Source: Combretum micranthum (lineage: Eukaryota > Streptophyta > Magnoliopsida > Myrtales > Combretaceae). Taken from it: a stretch of DNA of 64,000 bases. The stretch spans positions 62,001 to 126,000 of the forward strand of contig JAMXBD010002843.1 of NCBI GenBank assembly GCA_024138025.1. The letters are read 5' to 3'. Positions 37,797 through 50,689 of the stretch are shown here, piece by piece; position 1 is the first letter of the stretch, and every line of letters begins with the position of its first letter. The notes below the pieces were generated by a model. It had not been told where the DNA came from, did no database searches, and saw only the letters and a program-made list of their open reading frames with translations. Position numbers and translations under genes: made by a program.

Positions 37797-38453
37797 TCTC
37801 ATCTTAAGGATTACATAGTGGAACTTAAATAAAGCAACAAAGGATAATTCTGGAAATCATACATAATGTAGACAGTTGGATATGATAACAAAATAAACAA
37901 AATCAATGGACAACTAACTTACGGAGTTGCTAATAAAAGGAGGAATTATCATTCAAAGAGACAGATAAGAAAGTTCTCACTTCTAAACCGTAGATCTCGT
38001 CTTCTTCCTTTTTTCTAGAGCCTCTTGGAAGCTTGTAATTCTTTCTTCTCTTCTCTTTGTTTTCCCCTGTTTCATACCTTGCACGAAAATATAAAAAGAT
38101 CCAATCAATTCGTATACATCGATAACGTTTTCTTGCAGAACGAAAGGTTTAAGAGGAATTTGAAGAGTGAAGATTAGGAATTTACCTTTGCTGGATTATC
38201 TCAAAAGCGCAACTAAGGCGAGTGATTTCTTTCTGCCTTTGAACTTTCTTTTGTTCTTACTGCATGCTAGGGTTTCGCAACTTTACTTTGAGTATTATAC
38301 TCTGTAGTGGTTGTACTATGTTTGTTGGTTTTCCTTAAGATGTCGAGTTGTGTTGTGTGATTAATGTTTGGGTTGGACTGTATTTGAAAATATTTGTTTG
38401 TGGGCTGGAATTAGTTTAATTCAAATTTCCTATATGAGCCTATGAAAGTAACA
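37797..38453 (+). repeat. 3' LTR of deleted gypsy element (5'-truncated)
   Basis: It matches the 5' LTR from its tctcat..aaggattacatag block onward and ends at the junction with host sequence. Confidence 0.8.
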
Positions 38454-39650
38454 TTTGTTCCCTTTATGGGAAAAAATGCATTAATTCTATAAAAATGTAA
38501 TACATAAAATATTAAAATTTTTTCCATTGGATATTTATACCACAAGCATTTATAAACTCTTTTATTGTATGTGGGGAAAAATATTGCAGATATTAATTTA
38601 AGTTTTATAATATGGTGGTAGCTTTCAACCAATTATAGATTTTAATTACTTGCAATTGAGGGATGAGCCATTGCTAATAGTAGTGGATTTGATTATATTA
38701 GACTTCAACATGGGATGGGATCCCATCTATTCTATAGTATCCCTGTTGTAAACTAATACAATAAAGTTCAAATCAACTTAACCGGTGTAAAATCAAATTT
38801 TATGACGTTCATAATAGAGAGACCATGTGACTTCTCAAAATTTATTTCTCAAAGTAAAGTATATAAAAGCCTTAATTGTATATGGCATATGGCATGATGG
38901 AAACATAATATATAATTAAACTAAAACCTTTTGTGATTGATTCAATATAAGCATTTCAATTAATTAAAACATAGAACAATTTTCACTATTTGTTAAAAAC
39001 CTATATTACAAATTTTTATATATAGGGAACATTAGGATAGATCTATATATATATATATATATATGTATATGTATAATTGATATGGGAATACACTTTAAGG
39101 GTATTGGATATCATACATGTACATGTTATAGTGAAAGATAAAAAAAAAAAGATATAAAAATAAATTATACTTAAAAAGAAATAGAAACTTACTGAAATAG
39201 CATAATACTCCTTATTAGAATTATGGCTTTTGGTTAGGTCTTAGTGCATGACAAGTGGAAAGCATGCATAAATATGGTGTGTGATAAAAACAAAGCTCAA
39301 TGAGGATGATCTGAGGTACTAAGCCAAAAAAAATTAATTAATTAATAGATATATAATAGGATAATGGAAAGATAATTGCTTTGGTAAACATATTTCAAAT
39401 GTACAAAAGTACAAAAGCTTGGACTTGCAATTCTCAAAGGAGAAAATATATTGTAAGCTCAACTTGATTGATATAGTAATTTAATTGGTGTTGCGCGTTA
39501 TTTATTATTCAATTAATATGTGAATAAGAACCTGCATTGTATGGGAAAAGGAGTGTAATTGTTTTTATTGTTGGTAAGAATTTCTCATTTAAGGAATTCA
39601 TTCTCGAAATTTAAATGGAAATATATATATATATATATATATATATCATC

Positions 39651-40255
39651 TTGGGCAACGTTTTGTGATAAAAAAAAGGGTAATTTTCTGAAGAAAAAAA
39701 ATTATGAACTCACATCTTGTGTGGTATATTGTTATGAAATATAGCTAATTTTAGACAAATAGGTGATGAGATAAATGACATATAATGATTACAAAGAATA
39801 TTGTTTCACGACGATCAACATGATTGTACGGATAAAGAATATGTTTTGTTAGAAAGGCAATGATATATTTTATATGACATTTGGTCAATCGTACCAAAAA
39901 ATTGTCTAAAACATAAATCTTTTTGTAAGATAATATATATATATATACATATATATATATTCAAAAGCAGAAAATTGTTAAAAGCATCATCCGAATGTTT
40001 TTCAAGTTTGGACATATTAGTTTTTTGGCAGATATGATTGCCCTTTAATTATTCGCACCTTCATATTAGATGAGAAATTGAAAGGACAGGCTAATTAAAT
40101 TTAGGGAATGGTTATTCCCACATATCACATTTTTTTAATATCTTTAGATATATTAAGCAGCCACCCTTTTAAATTACTAAATTTTCTAGTTAATAACTTT
40201 AACAACTTATTTAACCTTACTATGCTCCTGACTCCAATATACTTTTACATGCTAT
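39651..40255. other. AT-rich spacer with a dispersed repeat
   Basis: About 39735-39890 matches 28600-28770 in the same orientation. Two AT dinucleotide runs (about 39931-39960) lie in it. No gene is supported. Confidence 0.5.
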
Positions 40256-40669
40256 GTATATGTAAAGACCCAACATGCTTAATTCTCAAATTAAGCACAT
40301 CAAGTCCCTAATCATGTATAACTTTTACGAATTATACGTAAGATTGTCTTGAAAGAAGGTATTTATGTTGAACATTGTTATTCGATTTTATGTTGTGAAA
40401 TCGATTAGTTAGATTTTCAAATAATTGGATTTAGCAGCGGAAAAAGAAACTTTAATAAAAACGTTTCTACATAAAAGTATTTCAAACTTCCACTATTATA
40501 AGTGGAAAAACTTTCACTTTGATAAATATTTACAAAATATTATTTAAAAAGATGAGCGCTAACAAGCCCTTAAATGAAAATACAAATTTATAAATGAATC
40601 CAGTCTCTATAAAACAAACAAAAGGAGAAACAAAACAACTAAACTACTCAACGCTCCTGACTCACATCA

Positions 40670-43600
40670 TGTAAACCCCCAAAAATTTTCATAATCCTTA
40701 AAAATAATTTTAGAAGTATAAATATCAAAGACCCGAAAAATCAACTTGAGATTAAAACTCAATTCTAGACCGAGTCAAATACCGGAAACGAAACCCTAAA
40801 AGTTGAACCAGTTAAAAATTTAATAAGAACAAAAACGAGTTCTCTCAATCTTGAGAAAACGAGAACCCCTGAAATAAAATATAAAGTCCAATTACCATAT
40901 AATCAACGTCCGTACGTCGATTAAATAATCTACCCAATTCCTAAAACGCAAATCGAAACAATAGATCCAAATACCGCTTAACAACGAGATAATAAAGTCC
41001 TAATTCCTTCAGTAAAATTTTAGAATCACAAAATCCAAATTTTCCACAAAAGTCAAATCGAGTCAACTCATAAACCTAGACTCGGTTAAATGATTCCGAG
41101 AACTAAAAACTATTAAATAATCACAAATGAAATAAAATAAAATAAAACATAAATTTCGAGCTAAAATTCTAAAACGCTCAAGACTCGAAAATTATACGAT
41201 CTTACGAATATCTCGATGAAAACGGAATTCAAAACGGAACCCTAAAAGTCAACAAGCCTATAACGAACCCTAGTAGTTAAGATCCGGCAATCCCGCGTTT
41301 TCAAACCCTAGAAAACGAAATTAAGTAAATAGCCTAGAATAGTTCGTAATAACGTAAGGTAACATAAAAATATCAGATTCGCGAATTTCGAGTGACCTTC
41401 GGACCCAAACGGGATCGGTTCTCGAAAAGCGTGTCCCGGAGCTCGGAATATTAAAAATATTCCGTTTATACCAATAGACTCGTAAAAATACAAGGATTCC
41501 AAAAATATCAGTTTTGAATTTTTCGGTAGCTAAAAATTACAGATATCGCATTATTACGCGTATTTTTATTACTACCGGTACTTTAATTGTCTAGTCTACT
41601 ATTCATAGTACTTTTTCTACTATTCATTACTATTCACCTATCTCTACTTTTTCTTACACCTACATACTATTTTCTTACTTTTTTCATTTCCAATACACCT
41701 TTAATCACATCAAACTTTACACATTACTTCTTTATTACACAAACAAATAAAACAAAATCAATTTCTCCCCCTACAAGGAGCAAAACCGGCGCCATACATC
41801 CCCCATTTCCCTCTCATTTATTTTCTTTTTCAATTATTTTATCACATCCAAAAATCACTCCAAAAATTCTATAAATACCCCCTTCCTCTTCCATTCTTTC
41901 ACACAATTCTTTACACTACCAAAACTCTCTCAAAATCTCTCCACAAATTCTCTCATCAAGAATTCTCTCTACCAAAACTCTCTCAAGTCAATTCCTCACA
42001 AAAATCATGTCTCATACATAAACCATCTACCACATATCACTACTCACATAATACCCATTTCATTTACCATCTCCATATCTCTTACACACTTTAGGTAATA
42101 TTTCTTCCATCTATTATTCACCTATGTCATGTAACTTAACATGACTATGGTGTTGTTTTGAAACTCATATGAGTAGTAAAAGCAACAACATGTTCATGTT
42201 TTGTTCTTGTACATAAGCTTCCTATTTTATTATGTTGTTATTATTATTGTTATTATTTGCTTCTAATCTAACTTATATTATGTATATTATGTATATATAT
42301 TTACTTAGAGCATATAAGCTCATTTGGTTATTTATTTACATTCAAGTTATGCAATTTATTTATTTTATTAAGACTAGTCTTTCTAGTCTTAGACTTGTCC
42401 ATATCAAGTCAAAACAACCTTTTGATTATTTATTTTCTTTAAATCTTTCGGGACTAGTCCATTCTTAGTCCCGGGATGCCTTGATAAAGCTAAGGCTCCA
42501 ATACTTGATCGGGATTCCTTGATGAAGCTAAGGTTTCCAATGCTTGATATTTTATTTTATATTTCCTTATGTTCTTATTATTTTATATGCTCATGTTACT
42601 TGCATCTACATAATGTTAATGTCTCAACTAAGTCTAAAAAGTAGAATTTCATTTTATTAAGGGAACTCAAAACTAGATTTTCTATCATATGGTTTGTCAC
42701 AAAATGATGAAGTTTTATCAAACAACATAAAAAAAAGCACTACAAGCTTCCCAAGATTTTCCTAAAATAACGAAGATAGTTTTATAAGAAATAAATATCT
42801 TCTTTATATTTCATGGTAATTTAAGTTTTAAGAAAAATAAATCGTTAATGTTGAAAACTTAAATTCTTTTCTAAACTAAGGAACAAACTAGTTTTCAAAG
42901 TTAATATAAAAATCAACTCATGAAGAACCCACTTAGGAAAAGTAATGATTTTTTTTCTAAAAGAAAGAACTTGTTTTCAAAAGAATATAAAGTAAGGTTA
43001 GCAATAATGTATTTTATCAATAAAAATGATTCTTTTCAAAAGAAATGAAAGAACAAGTTTTAGAAAGCAAAAGCTTATATTTTAGAAATAGATATAAGAA
43101 AACAAGACTCATTTTCTAAGATCATCTTAAATAAACAAATTATGAAAAGGTTTTTGACAACTTAATATAGTTTGATAAATTAACCTTTTATCACTAGAAA
43201 TGAAATTTATGAAAGACTAGGGTTAAAGAGAAATTTGTTTGTTTTGGAAAAAGGAATGAAGGAAATAAAATAAGAATATATTCATTTGTAATAAAAAATA
43301 TAAAATTTCTTTAAATACTTGAAAAGAAGTTTTCAAAGCTAAAGTTTAAAAGAATTATTTTATGAAATAAATTGTTGAGACACTACCATTAGGATTTTTG
43401 CATATAAAGTGAGCATGCCTATATATTCAAAGTGTTTATCAAATATATATTTATATTGTTACAAAAGAATTTTCTTTAAAATGGAGTTGAGTTAGAAAAT
43501 GGATTTTTGCAAAAGTTTAGAAAATTCGTTTTAAATCTGTACCTGACGTTTTCGGAACCCAAATGACCTTTTATGACCAAGATAAGTTTAGAGATGGATA

Positions 43601-44945
43601 GAACTTTTCGAATAGGTAGAAAACGGTATATCATATGCGAAATTCCGAGTTAAAATGAGCAAGTTATGGCCATTTTAAGTTGGAATTTCTTCTTACACGA
43701 TTTTACCGCAATTTTAAGTAAAGTTTAAGATCTCCAAGGATAGGAATTTCATGAAAGACTTATCCCGGGTATTTCTTTTGTCTAGGTGACGAAGGATACG
43801 GAAATACCCTACCCGAGGATTTCTACGACTAAGAAGATAGCGAAATGGACGAGTGAGTTATTCCTTCTAATTTCGTTACCTTGCTTGTGCTTGTAATGTA
43901 GTAGCATTAGTATACTAAGAAAAGATAAAAACGAATATATTTGGGGATTTCGGGATTATACATATGATTCTATGTTTATGCGTGAAATGAGAATTAAGAA
44001 TATCGCAACTTCGATCTGCTTGTTTAAATAATTTTGTTTACTTACTTGTACGATTGTTTATTGATGCTAAATTGATTGATCGCCCCTAATAAACCTTAAT
44101 AAGGTTTGACCTAAGAACAATAAAACGTTCACGCATAGCATCCATCGAGTCACATCTATCTCAGAAGGCTGCTACTCCTACGCGTAGAGTTGGATTGGCT
44201 GTGATCGTGCGGTGCCACGGGCCATGTTCCTTCCTGGAGAATCCAAATCGCTCGGGGAAAGCGACTCTAGGTTCGGAGCCGAGCCAACCGAACGCTGTGG
44301 GTGAGGACCTGGGGACTAGCAGTAGAAGGTCGAGGACCTTCAACCCCGATTCCCTAACCTTTGATACGGAGGGGTAAATCCGTTCTATATATGGTTTCCG
44401 GACGACTATATATATTCGTGTAATCATGTGATTGGTTCATTGTATGCATAGCATATGTGTGATTAAATAAATGAACTTGTTTGAAAATGTGGTGCGAATG
44501 AAAAGGAATATCTCACTAAGCTAAGTTGTAGCTTATACCCCTATAGATTTGATTGAAACAGGTATATTCGTGGATTAAAATTGAGGATCATGACATTAAG
44601 GAAGTCATGGACGGACGATTAAGGATGTGGAATCATACGATGAAGAAAGTTGTAAGGTTCTTTATATGTGCTAACCTTTATGATTAGTGAGGTACTTTTA
44701 TTTAAAGACAATAGAAGAATATGCCCTTAAGAATTGAAATGTGATATGTTTATGTTCTATATTCTCTTTGCCTTGTTACTTATTTATTATCGATATAAAT
44801 TGCGCTACTCCGATGCGTTCCCTTAGTTGTGATGTACGCCTTGTGCATGATATGGAAGCCTTTGCGTGACTAAGGTAGTCATTCCTAGGCTTTAGTATTG
44901 TGTACGGCGGACTGCCACGTTTAGGGTACCCCTCGGGGCATGACA
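40670..44945 (+). mobile_element. Solo LTR, Y family (4.28 kb), nested
   Basis: A perfect TSD, CATCA, lies at 40665-40669 and 44946-44950. It starts TGTAAACCCCCAAAAATTTTC and ends CCCCTCGGGGCATGACA. Collinear homology to 16357-23176 on the other strand includes ggcaatcccgcgtttt / gcgggattgcc, the ctactattca block near 41600, the TATA region, the doubled cttgatgaagctaagg block near 42480-42535, and the atggccattttaagttgg block near 43670. A GC-rich patch (44160-44390) stands out from the AT-rich rest. It has no retroelement coding domain. Confidence 0.88.
41869..41877 (+). promoter_or_regulatory. Conserved LTR TATA box (Y family)
   Basis: CTATAAATA is followed by a pyrimidine-rich, CTCTC-rich leader. 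The motif and its surroundings are conserved in the other Y LTR at 22281-22289. It likely marks the U3/R boundary region. Confidence 0.6.
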
Positions 44946-45002
44946 CATCACTCATCCACAATCCTTCCCGAGTCAACAGAAGCACCTAAAAACCCGAGAC
45001 AA

Positions 45003-45060
45003 CATCATCAACAACAACAACATCATCATATCATCATCCATCATTACCAACATCAACAAG
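45003..45060. repeat. Interrupted CAT/CAA trinucleotide microsatellite
   Basis: Runs of catcat and caacaa in the resumed part of the X-family LTR. They create incidental His/Gln-rich frames on both strands. Confidence 0.75.
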
Positions 45061-47859
45061 AACTCATCATCATCAACTTTATCAATAGCAAAACCTGTAA
45101 AAAGAATAACAACAATAAGAATTAGCTGAAGCTCAGTACACAGCAACACAATCACACACGGAGTGACACATGAGCTTAACTAAATACAATACACAATCAA
45201 CAAGTCATTATTTTTTCTTTAAAATAAACAAATCAACATGGGAGTATTCAAACTCTGAACATCAAGGATGTAGTATCACATCCGCCTCCCTGAATGGTCC
45301 CTACTGTTCATACAGACTAGGCAGCCTCACCTTTCGGCATAGCCCATAATACTAAAGAATCCTAAGTAACGCATCACGACGCTTAGAGGGTTGATATAAG
45401 TAGCTCGGATACTTATATCTCCTAGATAAATCTATCCAATAATGAAAAAGTACCATGCCCCCAATTTGAGTAAGGTCCCGCTCTCTGAACCATATTCAAC
45501 GGCGTAAAAGACAATCTACACTCATCAATTATTAAGTCAAGTTTAAGTTCTTAATTCATTTTAGATGCCTATCCTAACATCCTACGCGCAAGTCACTACG
45601 TACCTTGAATATAAAATCCAAACAGAGTCTTAGAAGGTAGAGTAGAAGCTATCTCAGAAGATTTATCTCATATCTACCACTGGTTCAAGAAACAACTCTT
45701 ATAAGAACCTAAACCAACATCCACTTCAACAAACTCATACAAGAACTTATATCAATTATTCACTAATCTCTAACTCATTTTATTAATGCCCTATTTGAGT
45801 AGACACTAAATAGGAACCCCGCTATGGCTGTGAAGATCGCCCCGCCAAAATACGGATGGTTTTCTTTGTCTGTCAAAGTATTTCTTTTCACTTCATTTAT
45901 CATATCTTATTACAAAGACTTTAACAACGAACCCATATAAAAAAACATTAATATCTAAAGCAAACAAACATTTAAAACAAGATACTCCTCATTATATTCA
46001 AAGATCTCTCTAATAAGTCAATCTAATCCAATTATTAGATATTAAACTCATTTTTACTTAATCTTAGCCAAATTGATTAGAATTAGTTATTTAAGTCAAA
46101 AACTAAGCCAAGTTGATTAAACTATATTAATCTAATTCATTTTAACTCATTCAAGTTCATTTAGTCAAGTTGATCCTAGAATTATCAACTAAGTTCATTT
46201 TATGTCTAACTTCCACATTTAATCCAATTATTTGTTAAATTTATAAATCTATCTAAATCATGCTTAATTAAATCAATCAATCAACATAACACATCAAACA
46301 TCACTTATCTATCTCATTTTAACTCAAAAAGATTCATTTCCTAGGCGAAAACACATTTCACAAACAAAAACAAGTTTTGAACTTTGTTTATAAAAAATCT
46401 AGCATCTAGAAAGAAGCCAAATTTGAGCATCGATACATTTCGAATTTGTAAAAACTCAAAACATAAAAGTTTTAAATCACTTTTTAAGCTTTCTATAGTA
46501 ACTTGAATCACCTCAATCGAATGTCGTATGAAAAAGTTATAGCCAAAATATGATCAAGCTGCGAAATAGGGGAATGTTGTAAAATGAACGCCGACACTTC
46601 TACACAGGCGGCATAAATCTCAAAGCCGGCAGCGTAGAGGTTTAACATCGACAGCGTTGGAGGCAGCTTTAAGAAAATGCATTTTGTTCACTTTAACATC
46701 GCCTCAAAGCCGACAGCGTAGAAGCTCTAGGAGGCGGTGTTGACAACAGAACAGCTTTGCGAAAACATGTTTTTTACGCTTTCATTTTATCAAAACTTCT
46801 TCAAATCATTTACTAAGCTTCCTATATCAATTCTAACATCAAATAAACTCTAATAACAACTCTTAACACTTCAATCTTCCTCCAACAACTTCAAACAGCA
46901 ATCAAACCATCACAACTACTATTCATCATCTTCTTCCTCCTTCACAATCCGACCTCCAACAAGCATATATCAACAAATATATAAATAAACAGCACTCTCA
47001 ACCCAATTCAACATTAACTCATCAATTACAAATGTAAATAACAAGTAAAAATAAAGAGAAATAGAAATAGAAAACTTAGCTCTTTGAGCCTACTCATGCA
47101 ATTCCTTCTTCTTCTTCTTGTTGAAGCTAATTCTACTTGATATCCTCTTTCTATCTTGTTTCCTATCCTTAATTTATCTTCTAGTCTCCCTTGAATTTGA
47201 GTTTTAGAGAAAACAAAAAGAAAGAGAGAAGAAGAGATGAGAAGAAGAAGAAAGAAGAGGGAAACAAAAATGAATGAAGAAATGAAAAGGGCAGCCAAAA
47301 GAAAGAAAAGAAAAGGAAAGGATAAAGTTAAATTTGGATAAAATAGAAATAGGGTATAGGTTTAGAACTATCTGATCAATATCTATAGTTTCAAAAGTAT
47401 TTAAAAGATGATTTATGAACCGATAGGTTATAAATTAAGATCTTAAAATAAGAACTTAATTTAGGAATTTATTTTAGACAAAAAGATATTTAATTGGAGT
47501 TTAGGTCTAAAAACTGATATTTTTATTCAAGCAAATAAACTCAAAATTTACTAAGATTTAGAAATTAGTGTTGAGGCTAAGAATCAAGAGTTTAGGAATG
47601 CTCTAAACATTTTTAGAACATGTTTAGAGATTTTAGGAATTTCAAATCTCAAAACCAACTTAATTATTAGCTAATTAAATTAAGCCAACTTGTCTAATTA
47701 AATCCTATAATTCATTTGATTCATTTAATCTATCTAAACTCAATTTCTAATCTAGGTGAAGGTTTGGGGTATTTTAGTATACAAGAATAAGGAGCTTTAT
47801 TGAGTGAAGGTGTTGGACTAACCAAGGATCTAAGCCCAACATAAGCCCTTTCTACACAA

Positions 47860-48131
47860 CTTGATAAGTATGTGGCCTAACATTGAGTGGACTCGGTAAG
47901 TATGTGGTCCAATATCAAGTGGACTCGATAAGCATGTGGTCCAACATTGAATGGACTTAGTTAGTATGTGGCAACATGGAATGGACTCAGTAAGTATGTG
48001 GTCTAACATTGAAGGGACTCGGTAAGTATGCGGTCTAACATCGAATGGATTCGGTAACTATATGGCAACATTGAATGGACTTGGTAAGTATGTAGTCCAA
48101 CATTGCATAGACTTAATAAGTATGTGTTAAC
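47860..48131. repeat. 32-bp tandem array with three-unit periodicity
   Basis: About eight and a half head-to-tail units with core gtaagtatgtggtc, aacattgaatgga and a ctcg joint. Most units are 32 bp. The fourth and seventh are 30 bp because they read ggcaacat instead of ggtccaacat. That spacing suggests units 2-4 were duplicated together as units 5-7. Confidence 0.85.
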
Positions 48132-50262
48132 CTTTAAGATTATCTGGAAGCTAAGACTCATAATGAATCAAGAGTTAGCTATGGTAACCTATTCTGATTG
48201 ATCCATGTTGCACGAGCTAATTTTGCTAGTAGAGAAGGCTCTTGCAAACAAAGAAAAAGGGGTCACCGAGGTACCGAAGGGTTGTTTAGAGCAGCCACTT
48301 CAATGCTTAAGTTATTCTATGGGTGATGATGATGAGTCTACAGAAAGATAAGAAAGACTTCTTTTACCTGGACCCATTTTCACAAAGGGAAATGGGGTAT
48401 ATATGGTGTTTAGGCTCATACCAGGATAAAATTCTTCCCAGTAGCTGACCTGGTACTCGAGGTGACAGGTATAACTAAGCTAAGAAGCTATGGCTTCGTA
48501 GAGTGTGGCTGCATTAATTATGTTCCCCTCGGATACGTGATTTGACTGGAGTACTTGCTTCGCTTGGAGATCATGAGGTCGTAGAGCAGAGCTCACTGGG
48601 TAGCTACTGACAAGCTTGGCTAACCTTTCTGAGGTGAGGGTTCTTGGAGAGATCTCATGCCATTTCCCCTGATGGGACCTTAGGTCTTCTTACCTCTTTG
48701 AGGGGTTGGGGCGTCGTAGGCAGTGGGGGTTTTTTTTGCCCATTAGTGTTCTTGGGCCTCAAGGCCTAAAGGACCGATTGGAACAATGGCTATATTCCAA
48801 TGTCAACAATCCTCCTATATTTGTTTGTGGCAATAGACAATGTTATTAGTAGTACTCAAACTCTAAGGGTCAGGATTTAAGCTTTTGTTTGTAAATCTAG
48901 CCAAGGTAATGAGTTAAATGATATTAGCATGAAGGCCATATGGTTTAATGCTTCATGTATAAGTGCATGTTAGTGGGCACTTCTCCTAATGGAGAAAGGG
49001 TTTGATGAGTGCATAAAGTTAACATCTAACAAAATAAGAAATAAGACTAGTATGGTAAATTATATGGATTGGTCTAATCAATAGTTCAACTTTAGAGCAA
49101 CATTCTCACTTAAGTGGTAAAGTCAATTAGTGTTTGCATGTGTGATGGTGTTATGTTTCTCTTTCTTTTAAATTGTTTACTTTGTCTTATTAGTATTTGT
49201 ATTTCCTTATACTCACTTGCTTTGAAAGCAAGCTAAAGTACTAGTTTCCCCTATTTGACTTTAGATTTAAGTAATGAGAATTGAAGTTGCTACCTAATGA
49301 ACAAAACTCTAATAATGTTAGTGATTCACTTTTGTTGGAAATTCTATCTTTCCAATAATTAGTTTGTATGTTGGTGTAATATTTGTAGAAGGTTAGTGAC
49401 ATGTAAATACCCAAATATGTATGCTAATACCGATTGAGGTCTACCGTTCTCCTCTAAGTTAGCTTGCTTAAGCTTATGCTGATGAGCCTATGGATGACAA
49501 CAGGGGTAGTTTGAGAATGTACAATATGTTGGGCTGGCTCACATGCATTTAGAAACCCAGCTATTTTTATAGGTCTTTGATGTAAAATGGTTGAACCAAA
49601 TACATGTGTGTGTGTGTGTTTAAGTTGCCATGAACAATTTGTGGAACATAGGTATAGGTTGAAAATTAGATAGCCTTATCTTTATTCTTATCTAGATGAT
49701 GGCATAACATTTCCATCTTTAGTTCCCTAGTGTATAAGTTGTTGAACCAATTTAAGCAATTCCTAAAAGGTGAGACATTACATGGTTTACACCTCACGAT
49801 CATAAGGAACAAAACCATTAATCGAACCACTCATACTCAGGTTTAGGGCTCCAACACCCACTAGATCTACGATTTGTAATTCTTTTAACATTTTTTTCAT
49901 GAAGCATAAATTTAAAATCATATGGAAAATTTAAAAAGAAATAAATTTTTAGATAAAATAAATTTCAATTTCAAAATAAAAGCTAGGCCAAAGAGTTTTA
50001 TATTAATCTTTAAGACAATTTTTAAAGTTATTTACACACAGTTCAGTTGTAATTTTATAAATGTGGAACTAAAATCAGTTGACATATGATAAAAATGATT
50101 ACAAGATAAAACTGAAAGAACTGGTGGTGAAAAGAACGAATAACTGGGTTTTTGCCCTCCGGTGTTATTTATCTACCCGCATGTTATGAGGCCTTAAACT
50201 TAGAAGGCTATTGCTTGTCATCCTTGTAAGTATAAAAATTATAATGCAATGCGATGTAGTCA
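48132..50262. other. Unassigned non-coding region
   Basis: 48140-48780 is less AT-rich than its neighbours and contains many stop codons in all frames. I recognise no protein or RNA family. 48800-50262 is AT-rich and includes a short TG run near 49603-49617. It may be decayed retroelement sequence, but no LTR or domain is visible. The gene-capturing element is inserted at its right end. Confidence 0.4.
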
Positions 50263-50267
50263 TTGGG

Positions 50268-50638
50268 TGAAGTGTGGTGAAATACAACAAGAAAAATGTA
50301 ATGAGAATGAACTAAAATTGATGTGACAATCTATCAAAATCTTAGCTCGAATACAAGCTAGGGTTGCTCGAATACAAGCAATTTGGATTTCCGAATACAG
50401 AAAACAAATTCACAATTTTGAAACAATATTTTTCTTCTTCTTTTTAGAATAAGCTGCACATGAATATATAGTCATATCAAAGCCTAATAAACAAGAGACT
50501 AGAAAACTCTAGAATATTCTAAAACTATTTACATGTGCAAGCACATGTGTCCCTATTTTTTTTATTTTCTATAATATTTCTAAATACTAATATAATAAAC
50601 TACAAAATAAAAACTCATATAATTTTTACCCTATAACA
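50268..50638 (-). repeat. 3' LTR of gene-capturing element
   Basis: On the minus strand it starts TGTTATAGGGTAAAAATT and ends ACCACACTTCA. It is almost identical to 53763-54132. Confidence 0.95.
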
Positions 50639-50653
50639 TTTCCCACCCCTTTA
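50639..50653 (-). other. Polypurine tract
   Basis: On the minus strand TTAAAGGGGTGGGAA abuts the start of the 3' LTR. Confidence 0.85.
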
Positions 50654-50689
50654 AAAACCCTTGTCCTCAAGGGCTAGATGAATGCTGAT

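Larger units (their letters stand above)
36690..38453 (+). mobile_element. Internally deleted Ty3/gypsy element
   Basis: Two direct repeats, 36690-37447 and 37797-38453, flank only about 350 bp with the start of a gag. The 5' LTR ends gaaagtaaca, followed by attggtgcttacattg, the same primer-site type as in the chromovirus at 9498. The 3' LTR ends gtaaca and is followed by host sequence ttgttccc. Comparison with copy 1 (gataacttgttccc) shows the insertion point; the TSD is four to five bases, ATTGT versus TTTGT. The 3' LTR lacks its first roughly 37 bp, so a deletion joined gag to the LTR interior at a tctcat microhomology. Confidence 0.8.
36656..39650 (+). repeat. Segmental duplication, copy 2
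   Basis: It is similar to 1-1800 in the same orientation, but lacks the Cassandra element (empty site gtactaagcc at about 39316-39325) and is interrupted by the gypsy remnant at 36690-38453. Homology stops at the AT dinucleotide run near 39620-39650. Confidence 0.85.
40261..47776 (+). mobile_element. Solo LTR, X family, carrying a nested solo LTR
   Basis: It starts TGTAAAGACCCAAC and ends GGGGTATTTTA (CA to TA change), flanked by GTATA at 40256-40260 and 47777-47781. Removing the nested Y LTR (40670-44945) and its TSD copy leaves 3,235 bp. It is related to 18319-21096 on the opposite strand: both have attatacgtaag near the start, the gggttgatataa block (about 45390 here) and the GTATTTTA/CTATTTCA end. 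No gag, pol or primer site is present. The 5' 400 bp and 3' 2.8 kb parts are separated only by the nested insertion. Confidence 0.75.

Noticed and set aside
41587..41874. Hydrophobic ORF starting MSSLLF shared with the minus strand at 22326-22586
   Set aside because: The similarity is explained by both being in Y-family LTR copies. The frame lies just upstream of the LTR TATA box, so the LTR promoter would not transcribe it, and the two versions diverge in the second half.
44161..44427. Less AT-rich ORFs on both strands
   Set aside because: They are part of a GC-rich patch in a solo LTR, overlap each other on opposite strands, and have no recognisable domain.
45003..45125. His/Gln-rich coding sequence
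   Set aside because: It is an artefact of the CAT/CAA microsatellite in the X-family LTR.
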